The notes under the pieces: generated by a model
The model's database searches: none
Told to the model about the DNA's origin: nothing
What the model saw: the letters and a program-made list of their open reading frames with translations, nothing else
Made by a program: the position numbers and the translations under genes
Shown: piece after piece, positions 1 to 20,479 of the stretch
How the letters are laid out: the number at the start of each line of letters is the position of its first letter
Position numbering within the stretch: position 1 is the first letter of the stretch
Assembly (NCBI RefSeq): GCF_034702125.1
Contig: NC_085872.1
Span: forward strand, 25,856,002-25,920,001
Direction of reading: 5' to 3'
DNA length: 64,000 nucleotides
DNA from: Engraulis encrasicolus
Lineage: Eukaryota; Chordata; Actinopteri; Clupeiformes; Engraulidae

Positions 1-1914
1 AAGTGTGTTCATGGGCCCTTAATTTGCTCTGTAGACTTGCAACCAGACAGAGCCGTAGATATGGCTCTGCTTGCAATTGTCTCGCGCTGGCCTTTCCATT
101 GGCCAGCAAGTGTGTGTGTGTGTGTGGGGGGGGGTATTGACCAATCAGTGCGCTAGTTTAGAGGTCTTCATTTGTTGTGCTGCGCTCCTCTCGAGTCGAG
201 GCATCAGCTGCCGATAGAAAGTTTACTTCGAAATCACACAAGCAGAGAGACTGGGTAATATAATACTCCTATAATCTCTGACACAAGTGTCCTCCTCCTG
301 TCATCATGTATTATCCATCTTGGTACTGTCGCTGTAGTTTTACAAGTGAGCACCGTCAAAATCACCGTTTCAAAGGTAAATGGGCTTTGAGGAAGGTAGC
401 CGGTATGGGAATAGTGAATTGCGTCCAGTTGCTAAATCCGTAAACTTATGAAAATAAATAAAGGCCGAGGTCTGCCGTAATGGTTCACCCAATGTTTCGC
501 CATATTTGACGGCAATATGTTGTTGCTTGTTTTGATATTGGACCAAAACGAGATTACTTCCGAATGAGAAAATGTGTCGATGACTGCGCTATAAATTAGC
601 AGATTAGCAGCAAACTAAATTCGGTTTCCCTTTGCGTGGGATCATTTAACTCGGGAAAATAAAGCGATAGTTCTAACGGTTGTGCTCGGAGTACATCCGT
701 AAAACCTACCATGACACCGTACAGGAATACTGTTCCCCCCTGAATCGTGGCCCATTCTGTGAACAGGTGTAACGGGTCGTGCGTTATTATGCATCACTCC
801 ACGACTACTATCCGTAATCACGTAAGGCAATATATTAATAAAATCAATTCTCCTATCATATATGTGCCTAACAGTGAACAATAGCCAACTCATGGCGGCA
901 GATGAGGGTAGATAGGCCTACTATTATGCAGAGAAGTAAAAAAGAAGCGCTCAAAAGTTACCGTGGAAGTTCCAAGAGCAATGGCCATTAGCCCCCGTAC
1001 CTCAGTAGGGCCACTACATGACGCATTTTGTACTGAATGAATGCAAGTGTGATTTTGATGTTAGCCCCCAAGGTAATAATATTAACTTGATATTATCCTA
1101 GCTTAGATAACACTTGTCTTTATCTTTTTCTCTACTGCTGATGCTTCTTCACAGTAGGTGACAACATCACCATTTATTAATATTGGGGGAGATGATGTAA
1201 GGATCATTACAATTCAACTTTTTGTTCATACAAATCACTGAAATGCTTCGGTATTATATAATCAAATTATACATTTTCCTACATGTACCTTCTACAGCCA
1301 AAAAAATAATTAGCAAATGCTTCGATTTCATACTCAATTCCAGCTCCTTAACACCCCCAAGTGACCAAATGCTCTGTTTGGCTGGTACATAGGATAACTT
1401 AATAGCCACTTACTAGCCAGACTGGTGGTATGTTTGACTAGTAAGATTAACAGCCATATTGGCTGGTGATCAATAAAGTTAATTTAGAGGCCTGGATTCC
1501 AGCACACTGTATCATAGCATTTTATTGTTGTTATGGTGTGAAACAAAAAAAAAAAAAACCATCTTCCATGAAAGTTTAATAAATTATGGTAGTTCAAAGT
1601 ACTGTGAAGAGTAAGATAAACTATTTGCCAGATACACGGGATGTTAGGCTAAAATGCATTAAAATGCAGGAAATTGCATCTAAGAAAAGCATTTTTTTTT
1701 CTGGGGAGGACCCCTACACCCCCTCCCTGAATGAAGTATCTCATATCTTCCCTGTTGACATTTGGCAGTAGGTGTGGGGCAGACTATGCAAAACAAAGTA
1801 GTCTCTCAGATGGGCCCGCCGGCGGCCCCGTTGCTTTGCCATGCCAAGTTGTTGCGCCGTGAATTGCCGCGCCGCGATAAGTTGCTACTCAAAATTTTTT
1901 GTAAAGGTTGGCAG

Positions 1915-4086
1915 GTATGTGAATCGTAATCGAATTGTAAGGGTAGTGGCAATGCATTCCACTACTGCACATATACTGTTGTTGGAGTATGTCTCAAGCA
2001 TTTTCTTGTATCATTGCCTTTTCAGGAGTAGATGAGAGTGCCTGGCAAATCCCACTGATGTGCTTTGTGCGTCTGAACAGGTGTGTAGTGTTTCTTATTT
2101 GAAGTTTCAATGTTAAGAAGATGCAATGCCAGTCTGCTTGAATGCCAGAAAGCACGAAAAGCTAAGGCGGAATCTACTAGAGCTCTAGCATTGTCTTGTC
2201 GTATGCAGTCCTCTGATGGCCTTTGTTGATATTGTTTAGCACTAGATGAAGTATGTTCTGTAAAATGAAAAATACACCGCCTGATAAACACGCTGGGAGG
2301 GAGAAGGGGTAGCTTTAGGCTCTTTCGTGATGTGAGAGACTCTCGTCTAAACGTGATGAGAGAACCTTGCTTATGCTGTCTAACCTTGTCTTAAGTTGTC
2401 AAACCTGTCATTCCTATTATTTTCTTGTTATCACAGTATACATCTATTAACTCAAATGTCTGTCATTTATTTACAGAAACCACTGCAGTGAGGCTTGACA
2501 TGGTTATCCCTCATTCATTGCCTGGTAATACAGTGGAGAAACGTTGTAAGACTGTCTGGTAATAAATATTTTATTTTATATTATGCATGTATTTATTTAT
2601 TTATGTATGAAGTGAAATGACTACCTTGCCAATGATGCCACCCAACTGCACAACATGTACATTCCCATAAAATCTCCATAACCAGTCCACACTTCTGGTG
2701 TGAGACAAACACCTGAATAAGATGGGCTTACCCATGAAATAAAATTAATGTAATTCTTTCTTAAACCCATATACACTTCCTAACCACAAATAAGATTATT
2801 TAATTCTTAAAGGACCAGTTCAGTCAGTTTCAATATGCTGTTGTATCGCTCACACTACCCTTGACTTGTTAGTACCCGGTGATGCCACATTTTTTGACTC
2901 AGCCCTTTCCGAGACATGAGCTATTCTAATGGGGGCAGAGTTTGTTTACGTTTTAAACAAAATTAACATAGGCCTACTCCAAATATTTTCCCAAACGGTA
3001 TTGCTGTTTGCTAGTTGTCTGCTGATGTTGTACAACCTTTTGGATGTTTTTGGGAATAAATAAAAATGTTTTTTTGAAATGTAAACAAAGCGCTGCCCCC
3101 ATTACAATGACCAGGATCTTGGAAATGGCTGAAGAAGAAAAAAACCACAGGTACTGACAAGTCCAGGGTAGTGTGGGCATTACAACTGCATGTTGAATTT
3201 GACTAAACTGGTCCTTTAATTACTTAGTCTAAAGGATAAACAGTCATGGGTAAGTTAGAGTCAGATTTGTACCCTGAATGTTGTCAGTTTTATTCCCAAC
3301 CTGCCAAAGTGGAGAGGGTGATTATTAACAATTATTATTCTCCCCATTTCCCACCCTGCACATGGTACCATTCTGCTGCAATGCTCCCCTGGGGCACCAA
3401 CTGGGCTGCAGCATTAATGTCATTTCAATGTGTGCGGTGTCATAATGACGATTGGACTTTTCCATCGCGTCTTTAACTTTTTCTCTCTTTTTTTATCCTC
3501 TCTCCGCAGCCAGCCTGCCACTCTGCCCAGCCCTCACCCAAAGCAATCACAAGATCAAGGTGATCAGTTGCAGCATTTGCATAGTATGAAGGAGTAATGC
3601 AACCTAGTGAAGTATCGTAATGCAACCAAGTGATCAATGTATTGAAAAAGTATGCACGAATCGTAATCGAATTGTAAGGGCAGTGCCAATGCATTCCACT
3701 ACTCGGGGTGTATGCAGGGTTGTAAAAAGTATTAAAAGGTGATAAATTAAAAAGCCAAAATTTAATGGCATTAAAAGTTGTACATTTCCTCAAAAGGTAT
3801 TATTTTTGGAAAAACAAGGTATTTTTCTTTAGTGATACCATTTTGATACAAAAAAAAATCTTTGTTTATTCACCGTTTTATCACAGTTTTTTCATACACC
3901 AGTGATTCATGCAACAGTAGCCACCTGACCTAGTTCATAGCAGAGTCGTGCCGTAGGTCTATGCCGTAGAAAGCAGACTGTTGAACAGTATGGCCAAGTG
4001 ATCAATGTATTGAAAAAGTATGCACGTTACCTCCTGAATCGTAATCGAATTGTAAGGGCAGTGCCAATGCATTCCACTACTGCAAA
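1915..4086. repeat. Three copies of a short dispersed repeat
   Basis: A roughly 50-bp unit beginning GAATCGTAATCGAATTGTAA and ending ATGCATTCCACTACT occurs near 1920, 3657 and 4035. The last two copies are also preceded by a shared stretch reading AGTGATCAATGTATTGAAAA (about 3630 and 3988), so they share more than 80 bp. The family is unknown. The copies are separated by the MITE at 2812-3222 and by unique sequence. Confidence 0.6.
2812..3222. repeat. MITE with long terminal inverted repeats, copy 1
   Basis: The ends are inverted: the left end reads AAAGGACCAGTTCAGTCA and the right end reads its near-complement just before CTGGTCCTTT. Inside these, a segment ending in CTACCCTTGACTTGT is inverted against ACAAGTCCAGGGTAG, so the inverted arms are about 80 bp. 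A second copy with the same architecture lies at 17763-18168 in dda1 intron 4, which confirms a dispersed non-autonomous element. No coding potential. Confidence 0.75.
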
Positions 4087-4609
4087 TATTGAGCTGCATA
4101 TTAGTGTGAGCTGTTCCATTGGCCTGTGCCCACTTATATTCCTGTGACACCAAATTTCATTTTCATACACTATACATTAATGGTGTGTGGGCCAACTGTA
4201 ATGCACATTTGAAATGACTTTGTGGGCCGAATAAAAGGACTCAGCGGGCCAGATTTGCCCCCCGGGCCTGAGTTCGAGGTCCCTGCAATCTGCCATACAC
4301 ACTGAAACCTAGTGCCTGAGGTGCACAAGTGTGCCCTCTGAGACACAGTATGTGTCTACAATTAACACATCTTGAATGGTTTTGTTTTAGAATGAGCTCC
4401 TGCTGTTGACGGACATCCACCAGGCTGTGCAGTGACTGCTGACCAATAAGGGTTGAAAGGACGGGTAGAGGAGTGGAGGTGGACATGGAGCCCTTTGTGT
4501 TCGACTTCGAAATACAAGAGGACATGGAGGACTTCTCGAAGGACTGCCAGGCCGTACTGGCAACATGTGCCCACCCTAACACTGACACTTTCCCTAAAGT
4601 TTTGGTATC

Positions 4610-4857
4610 AAGGTCTGTGTCTGGCAGTGCAATGAACTTGCGCACACCTAGTGGTGTTGCGGTAAGCAACCACTTGGCCAACTGAAACAAAGATGCGAGG
4701 CGAATTAATTGTTATTACCAAAATATTGTCAGCAAGGTCTGTGTCTGGCAGTGCAATGAACTTGCGCACACCTAGTGGTGTTGCGGTAAGCAACCACTTG
4801 GCCAACTGAAACAAAGATGCGAGGCGAATTAATTGTTATTACCAAAATATTGTCAGC
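4610..4857. repeat. 124-bp perfect or near-perfect tandem duplication
   Basis: The segment starting AAGGTCTGTGTCTGGCAGTG at 4610 is repeated from 4734 with a 124-bp period. Both copies run through to ATATTGTCAGCA with no difference I can see, which implies a recent duplication. An ORF crosses copy 1 (4473-4685), but it has no recognisable family and the duplication interrupts it. Confidence 0.85.
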
Positions 4858-5832
4858 ATTTCAGTGCAACAGTGTTTAGATCAGTACCTAATAAGCTAGT
4901 TGAGCCTGTGGGTTTGTATTCGATTTACAACGGCTAACACTCATAAACAAACAAACACACACCCACCCACACACACACACACACTCCCAACATTTCCTTT
5001 GACTCTCCCACACACTCCAAAACAACTCCAGTTGAGAAAATGTTCTTTTCTAATCTCACCATTACGGTCTTCCTGGATGATATCAGAATAACAGCCACTC
5101 TTGGAAATGTGTAGTAAATGTTTTATTTATGTACACGTTTATACTTCAGTTGTTTTCATTTAGTATTGTGTTTGCTTTCTTATCTTAACAAATAAGATGC
5201 TTCAGAGGCTGAGAGTGCACATAGTTAAATGTCTGCACATATGTAATTATTCATATTTTAATTAAAAGTTTATTTTTGTGTTTTTTTTGTTTTGTTTGAT
5301 TGTCCTGGTCCGTCTTCGGTGGATTTAAAACTGTGTTTGTCTAATAAACAAATTTGATTTAATTGAACCAATTGAAAACATAGGCTACTTTGGCCTTCCC
5401 TTGTCTTTTCCATTTGGCTAAGTCTTTAAACAGTAATATCTGCTAGAAGTAGACCTATCTACCGGGAGTTGTGGATGTTTGGGCGCCCTTTGTTATCATG
5501 ACAAGTTTAAATCAAAGAAAGATGCATTTTATGTTTATATTTGGGTTATCTAAGTTTAACATGCAGCCTATGTGATTAATCAAAGGTAAGTGCAACAATA
5601 CTCATTATTTCAAGGTTCTTTGCCGTGAATTTTAAAGACTGAACATTGTAGGACTTGTGTACACTAAACTTGTCATGATTTAAACAAAAAAAAGTAAAAT
5701 ATTAATGTTTAAGTAGGCCTATTTTGCTGATTAGTGGATTTTAACAGACTCTTAAACAAAATCCTGCAATACAATAACCGTCAGTTAAATGCATCAATAA
5801 ATGTCCCATGGTAGTTTTAACGATTCTTAGTC

Positions 5833-5957
5833 GAGATGGCCGACAGGGAGATGGGTTTTTAACCGTACAACATGATTGCATTGACTGCCTGGGCCAAGAT
5901 GGCCGACAGGGACATGGATGGGCTGCCTGGGCCAAGATGGCCGACAGGGATATAGAG
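5833..5957. promoter_or_regulatory. Triplicated YY1-like motif upstream of mrpl34
   Basis: Three copies of AGATGGCCGACAGGGA occur near 5834, 5897 and 5935. The last two sit in a longer 38-bp unit that also contains CTGCCTGGGCCA. The core AAGATGGC matches the known YY1 consensus, and YY1 sites are common in promoters of nuclear genes for mitochondrial proteins. An ETS-like CGGAAG follows at 6074-6079. The position 200-330 bp upstream of the mrpl34 start codon fits a promoter, but function is inferred. The same AAGATGGC core also occurs in the transposon arrays at 10.7-14.3 kb, so a repeat origin is possible. Confidence 0.4.
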
Positions 5958-6165
5958 AGGGATATGGCGCTACAGTCCGCAGCCAGACATACTTGAACCT
6001 CTTTGTCGGTTGATAACACACCCCTGCCCAGTAGGGGCCAGTAGCGTACCATTCTCTTATCAACTGTAAACCGCGGAAGAAGTTGGAAAGGATGGTGACA
6101 TTGGCGTGAGACGTGCCAGGGTGAATTTGTTGATTTCTGCCAAATCGGCAAAAACGAAAGCCACA

Positions 6166-8929
6166 ATGAACATTATTAACTCAGCGATTGTCCGATTTAG
6201 TGCACTGAACATTTTGCGGTAAGTTCACCTTCTGTTTTGATGGTGTACTACTACAGCAGCCTACTATCTCTTGGTCCACACCAACTGCTCAGTGGTCCAC
6301 AGCAAATCTGCCAGCATGTAACAAATAACGTGACTCTCAGGATTTATATTTCTTAATAGTGCTGTTGCCAAATCATATCTAAATTAGTGTAAACCACAGG
6401 AAATTGTAGACTAACACATTTTGACAGTCTGACCATTTAGTCCTCTGGTTTCATATAGTCGGGTGGTAGCCTCAATGTCCACAATGTTCTTTCACGACAT
6501 TGATAAAGCATGGCCATGTACATGGGCTACGTTACCAGTATTATTAGGCCTTACGGAAGAATGTGTTTTTTGTTTTGTTTTTCGACTGCAATGTTTTGTG
6601 TCCACCACATTGCACTCCATGAAAGTGTGGTATTGGTATTATTAGGCCTGCAGAACCAGCTGAAATTGAAGCACATTCATTCATTCATGTATTCATAATA
6701 CAGTGACTCATGAGGAATCGGCATACAATAAACACCCTTTTAATTGACATTTTCATTGTCAAGCTTGGGAATGCAGCCACGGCAAAAATTGAGACCACCT
6801 CGAAATTACCAGTTGTTCTGCTATTAGGCTATACCAAGCTCCAAGCCACGCAGCTTGGTCAATCAATCTGTGAATGGAGGACCTCCAGATCAATACGTCC
6901 ATAACAATCGTGGCCAGCCCAATCTCCAGGGCTGAGTCCCATGGAAAACCCCTGAAATGTGATCAAAAGGAAGAGAGGTGGTCACAAGCCTTCAAACAAA
7001 GTTCAGCAACTTAAATCTTTGCACCGGGGTGGAATTAAATAATTCAAGAATGATGTGAAAGACTGGTGGAGAGCATCCCAAGATGTATGACAGCTGTGAT
7101 TAAAATCCATGGTTATTCTACCAAATATTGATTTCTGAACTCATCCTAAGTTAACACATTACCATTAGGCCTATGTTGTTTTATGGTGAATGCCATTTTG
7201 TTTTCTTTGGATTTTTTTTAGGGTTGAAAACATTGCATCTTTTATGTTATTTTGACCATTTGTAACTTTCTGCAAATGCATGCTCTAAATGACAGTATTT
7301 ATTTTCATTCAAAATTCGGAGGAAATGTTGCCAGTAGTTTATAGGATGAAACAACAATGTTCATTTTACTGAAATTTATATTAAGGGAGAAACAGACTAG
7401 GAAAGGTTCACATGTGAGGGTAGGACACTATAGGCCTACATTCAGCCTTGAATATATCAGTCAGTGTTAGTCACAAAAATATGCCTGTGGTGTAGTTTGA
7501 AAGCTCTTTTCTGGCTCTACATATGACACAATCAGCTTGGAATACAACAACTCTCAGAATATGAATTATGATAAATTGAAAAATTAAAAATTGAATATCT
7601 AAAAAAGCTATATTTTAAAATGTCCAGTTCCTTGTCCAAACGTAGCCGGCAATGTCATGAGCAACACCTCAAATGCTGGTGTTTGGTTCGTTATTCATTG
7701 AAGAGAGAATTTGACTCACAAATATCGCATCATACAGACCACTTACTAATAATATGGTAATACCATAGTAGCATCACATGACAAAACAAAAACAAAACAA
7801 AAATTGTCAGTGTCCATGGTCCCAGGTTTCAGAAACTAAGGCAGATGTCCATTTATACACACCAAATGATGATGTGTGAATGTTTGAACATTCCTTCTCT
7901 GTGTACCTGTGCCATCTTCCTTTACCGTACTTTAAAGAGATAATCAATGGCTACACTCTCATTTTGTACTCTACTAGTACATTTGAAGCAGCAGCTGTGT
8001 CTTTTGTAGATAATGTATAAGTACGTCCCGTTGCAGTTACAGGTTCCACTACCAGAAGCACATCCTGATGATCCATGACAAGTGTATCTCCTCTGAAGGG
8101 AAAAGTGAAGGATGGAGATGGTCCATGAGGATGCAGGAAGTTCAGTTTCACCTCTCCAGTGCTCGGCATACATTCCTCAACACATTATAGCCACCAGTTG
8201 CCATCATGTATTCCAAGCTGATTGTGTAATATGTAGAGCCAGAAAAGAGCTTTCAAACAACACCACAGGCATCTTTTTGTGACTAACACTGACTGATATA
8301 TTCAAGGCTGAATGTATAGTGTCCTACCCTCATATGTGAACCTTTCCTAGTCTGTTTCTCCCTTAATATCAGTGTCAGATTCAAACCAATGCAGTTCTGG
8401 GGTGCTACCTTGCTACTAAAAAGGCACACCAAGTATGATTGAAATCCGGGTCGGTCGGGTCCCAAAGTGTCTGATTTCACGTGAAATGACCCTTATGCTA
8501 AAGTAGTAAGACCAGAAAAACTGGTAATGTGTATGTGGCCTCTTAATTTTTTCCGTAGCTGTATGTCTAGGCTTCATTTTCGTTAATGCTTGTTTTTTCT
8601 GTTGTTACAGTGGCACTGTTGGAAAATCCTCACCACTGCATCCTTCCCTACAACAAACTTTGTGTAGATGGTCACATCTACATGTCGGAAAGGAGCAGAG
8701 GGTCTGCTCCAGTGGATTACCCTTCGCAAAACTCCAGGGTGGCCCGGTCTACAAGCAACCCACTTGGCACCATCAGCAGATCCGCACTGTGAAGAGAGGC
8801 ACTGAATACCAACCTAAAAACATTAAACGTAAAAGAACCCATGGCTGGTTGAAAAGGATCAGCACACAAGGAGGAATTGAAGTGATTTTGAGAAGAATGC
8901 TAAAAGGACGAAAATCTCTCACTCACTGA
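6166..8929 (+). CDS. mrpl34: Mitochondrial ribosomal protein bL34m (MRPL34)
   Basis: Component of the large subunit of the mitochondrial ribosome, acting in the matrix. Two coding exons: 6166-6218 and 8611-8929. Donor GTAAGT follows 6218, the acceptor TTACAG ends at 8610, and the split codon (CG+T, Arg) joins in phase. The product is 123 residues. Exon 1 encodes an 18-residue start rich in Ser, Arg and hydrophobics without acidic residues, as expected of a mitochondrial presequence. Residues 80-123 are the bL34 core, with the hallmark stretches [16 protein letters not shown] and [12 protein letters not shown] at the C-terminus. The start ATG has A at -3. Human MRPL34 is about 92 residues, so the linker between presequence and core is longer here. 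The exon 2 assignment is very secure; exon 1 rests on exact phase and presequence character. The neighbour dda1 follows on the same strand, as in mammals. Confidence 0.88.
6700..7376 (+). mobile_element. Tc1/mariner remnant (transposase C-terminus and 3' end)
   Basis: Around 6912 the sequence still encodes WPAQSPG..SPMENP, a decayed form of the Tc1 transposase motif containing the last catalytic acidic residue. Near 7052-7130 a frame reads [19 protein letters not shown] then STKY and stop, the usual Tc1 C-terminus. Frame changes and stops separate the two, so it is dead. The AT-rich tail to about 7376 matches the common fish Tc1 3' end. It lies in the mrpl34 intron, and a further Tc1-type end is seen near 8530-8570 on the other side of the inverted-repeat element. 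Confidence 0.75.
7380..8362 (-). mobile_element. Long inverted-repeat element with a transposon-like ORF remnant
   Basis: The arms at 7380-7545 and 8207-8362 are reverse complements over about 155-165 bp with few mismatches. For example, GGCTCTACATATGACACAAT on the left is answered by its complement on the right. Between them the minus strand (8169-7951) keeps an ORF of 72 residues containing [13 protein letters not shown] and [11 protein letters not shown] associate such HPHGP-containing tails with uncharacterised transposon-derived fish proteins, from memory and without a search. The unit probably inserted into the Tc1 remnant that flanks it on both sides. Confidence 0.55.
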
Positions 8930-9094
8930 CATTTATGGCAACATTCTGTTTTTTTTGTTGACTATTTGGCAAATTATTTCATTGTTTTCTGAATGTCTGG
9001 TCACGTTGTTAAATCATATATTTTGGGTATGAAACAAATACCCCAAAATGTGCAATGATTTCTTTCTCATGTGTTAATACAGACAAACATGTAA

Positions 9095-9100
9095 AATAAA
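9095..9100 (+). terminator. Candidate polyadenylation signal of mrpl34
   Basis: AATAAA lies 166 bp after the mrpl34 stop codon. It is the first canonical signal downstream and sits well before the dda1 promoter region, so it is the likely 3' end. Confidence 0.6.
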
Positions 9101-10051
9101 ACCAGCTGGTGTTTGAGAGAGAACCATTTTTGGTGATGTGCATGGTTTTTGGTAAATATTTGTGAGGTGAGTAGTAGAAATACTTTAAGGATCTCAGAGC
9201 AAACGAAGGTATCCAGCACCATGTCGACTACGCATGTACATATATTGCATAAAATGTCATATTACTTGTTTGCACGCCATCTACATGTAGGCCTATGCAG
9301 CAGTGTCTCCCCCCTCACTCACACTGACATACAGTTTCTAAGATGCAGGGGGGTTTTAAATATGTAAACAGACATTTGCACCGTGCTTTAGTAACACGAC
9401 TCTGTGCACAAATCACACTGTTTAAAAGGCCGGTTAACCGAGAACACTGAAATCCACCATCCCCTCTCAAAAGGATTAACAACAGAGCCGTTATCATCAC
9501 AAAACAGCAAAAGCGAGAGAAAACGAGTGCTTTTCGTCCCTTCGCGGTTTCCGTAGTCTAAATGATATCCTCTCGCGAAGTTTTGTCTCCCAGTGCCAGT
9601 GTTCTCTTCGCGCTGAAGTAACTATGTAACACAGTATGTTATGTGTGAAGTAACAATGTTATAATCCAAGTTAATACCTGCTGGATACAATTAATTGATA
9701 CTTGATGTAACGCGTTCTTCCTGAAGTTCCGACGTTCGGTTACATTTCTGTTGTTGCAGGAATAACCACGTCTCGAATGAGCCAATAAGTTGCTGCCAAG
9801 CTAATATTATGGTAGCCACCGTCGATAGCTTCATTCTTACGCAGTGTGTAAAATAAGCTGTTCAGCTGTCATTTGATGAACGTCAAAGGCTTTGCCTTTT
9901 CTTAGGGTGTGACGGATATTGTAAGAGGATACGAACAAATGTGGCGTTTTGACGTTAGATAACGTTAGCTAGCAGTCGTTATACATGCTAGCTGGCTTCT
10001 TTGGCAACTAATATAACCAGCTTCTTCCACAACGTTAAGAAAGAAAGAGTC
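9101..10051 (+). promoter_or_regulatory. mrpl34-dda1 spacer with probable dda1 promoter
   Basis: No exon is seen. The segment 9530-9620 is locally CpG-rich and contains TCTCGCGA at 9571-9578, matching the TCTCGCGAGA core-promoter motif known from vertebrate housekeeping genes. The transcription start is not resolvable by eye; the 5' UTR must end at 10051, just before the dda1 ATG. Confidence 0.4.
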
Positions 10052-18288
<8,237 letters not shown>

Positions 18289-20090
18289 AACCTTTTACGT
18301 TTCAGTATTAAACATCATGTGACTCTTCAGAGATAAACAAGCACAGACACAGACCAAGACAGCTGGTAAAGGCCATTGATAAAGTCACACTTGCTTTATC
18401 CCACATGTTGTGAAACTTATTTTATTTCTTGGTTGGACTGTATTTCTGTTTCTTTAAGTGCAACTCATCACACTCACTTCCCCTGTTATATGTTAATAAT
18501 TTATTAATTTTGGGATGAATGTGGTCATCCCCTGAAGTCCTAGTCACCTTATTACCCTACCCATTTCAATGCTTGTTATGCTCCCACTGCATTTTTATTC
18601 TGAAGAATTTAGCACTAGCAAGCAACTGCTGCCCAAATAGTAATGACACCACCATTGAACCCATTGATTATAAGGTGGATACCAGATTCGAACCTACTAA
18701 TCTACTCAAAACATAGTCACACCCGCATTTCAGACGACTGAATAACTGACCTGATTTTCATTTTTGGTCAGAGTTGGGAATTTTATTTACAGGACCAGCA
18801 ATGTCTGGTTAACACCCTGGAGGTATGGATTAATTAAATTTGTTCAGTAATTAATTCAACTGATGTTCAACTTGGCTTCCATAAAAGGGAAGTAAAATGC
18901 TAGAGTTAAGAATTATGTTCTTCTTGCAGACATGCTATTGGGTATCAAGCAGTGAAGATGTCTCGATTAGGTTTACTTAAGGTTTTTTTTTTTCATTCAT
19001 TGCATGTTCTGGTCATTGAGTGAAAGATACCATGTTCGCAATACAGCTCAAGAGCCTTATTACAGGAGTCATTTCTCAATAATTTTTGGTTATAAATATG
19101 AAGTACCGGTATAATGTAATGCTGAGTAGACGTTTTAAGAAATGGCCTCATTCAAGCCTTTTTGTTTTTGTGCATGAATTTATGGCAAGAATCCCTAACA
19201 AATCAAGTTGAAGTCTGGTGACACTTCACTTTGATATACACTCTAAAATTTTAGTGGTGTAGGAAAGCATTGCCAATGCCAAAAAATGCTTATGGTAGTA
19301 CATTTTCACTTCTATCTGTCAATACTGCTCAGAAAAAAACATGTGACTTTGCCAGGCCTTTGATGAAAACGGACAAGAAAAAAAGCTCCTACTTAAATTC
19401 TTGTCTTACAATTGGCATTATAACAGTGGAAGGTTCAAGGTTCTGTAAAATAACATTAAGTTCACTTGTTATTTTAATCGTCCATAGCAATACCATGTGT
19501 GTTTTTAAAGGCATTGAGATGGACTAAAAAAAATTAACACCGCTTAGCTTCTCTGTGATATCTCAGTGCTGTGTGATTCTGGTTTTTGCATTTTGAAATG
19601 TTTACATGTCTGCCAGTTACCCCAAAGGAGGTACATTCTACTCGTTTTGTCTTCTACGTTGAAGACTAGTGCTGCATCTCTTGTTTGACCATCGCTTTCG
19701 CCCCTTAATGTATATTCCTGTGATGTAGTGGCTGACCTAACACGCAAACTGTGCTGCTTTTGGAGACGACAGCACAATGCCCCCTCTGCCCCAATTCCCA
19801 GACAGTTGGCTCTACTCCTGCCAGATATTGGGTCTAGATGCTCTGAGACCTGTACAGATGGCAGGGTCTATGCCAAAGATGTTCAATTGCAGGTGTATCA
19901 TACGTTGTAAAGTTCTTTGTGAATTAAACCTTTGGATTGAATTCCTACTCTGTGTGTCTTTCTTGTAGAGCCATATTTCAACCTTAACGTAAATGGACTA
20001 ATTCAGACGTGCATTCAGGAGCTTTCCTTTGAATTGCAATGACCTTTTGCTGTTGATGAATACCCTGAACAACAACTGAGTAGTTTGTAT
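18289..20090. other. dda1 3' UTR and dda1-ano8 tail-to-tail junction
   Basis: No coding sequence is seen. A candidate signal ATTAAA lies at 19923-19928, and AATAAA on the opposite strand at 20100-20095 would end ano8. The two transcripts therefore appear to converge with only about 170 bp between their 3' signals. The long dda1 3' UTR (about 1.6 kb) is inferred from the lack of an earlier canonical signal. Confidence 0.45.
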
Positions 20091-20094
20091 ATTT

Positions 20095-20100
20095 TTTATT
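20095..20100 (-). terminator. Candidate ano8 polyadenylation signal
   Basis: TTTATT on the plus strand is AATAAA on the minus strand, 380 bp after the ano8 stop codon. Confidence 0.45.
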
Positions 20101-20479
20101 ATTCTGATCGCTTTAAAAAAATTACACTCCAAAAAGATCAGTAAAAAATAGAATGTTTTCAAACTATATCTTCAAAATTAAATTTACAGTACACAAATTT
20201 CATGGAACATTCTTAATAATGGGCACATGGACCATCACATAAATAGGTGAATTTTTAAAACATTTTTAGGACAACAATTAAATGAAGAATTACAGTGTTC
20301 TGTGCATATTCAACAGTTTTGTGCCATGCAATTATTACATACATATGTAGTCATACATTTAATTTGTCATGCCGTTTTTTAAGCAAGCTATAACATTCTA
20401 ATGCACCAGCTGGCACTTCTGTGTCACCACAGTATATATTGCTGCTAAACATACAAAGCTCTAAGAAGACTTTTTGATT

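Larger units (their letters stand above)
1..6165. other. Gene-free 5' flank with old repeats
   Basis: I recognise no coding exon here. The stretch holds a short GT/G tract near 109-136, a 410-bp MITE (2812-3222), three copies of a short dispersed repeat (about 1915, 3657 and 4035), a 124-bp tandem duplication (4610-4857) and a short CA tract near 4955-4983. The last 350 bases before 6166 are the likely mrpl34 promoter and 5' UTR. ABHD8, the head-to-head neighbour of MRPL34 in mammals, is not visible and may lie to the left of the window or elsewhere. Confidence 0.6.

Noticed and set aside
1841..1905. THAP-like start MPSCCAVNC on the plus strand
   Set aside because: The Cys spacing resembles a THAP domain start, but the following residues do not match and no further exon was found.
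4473..4685. 70-codon frame containing MEPFVFDFEIQEDMEDFSKD
   Set aside because: Protein-like composition, but no family recognised, no splice context, and it is disrupted by the 124-bp duplication.
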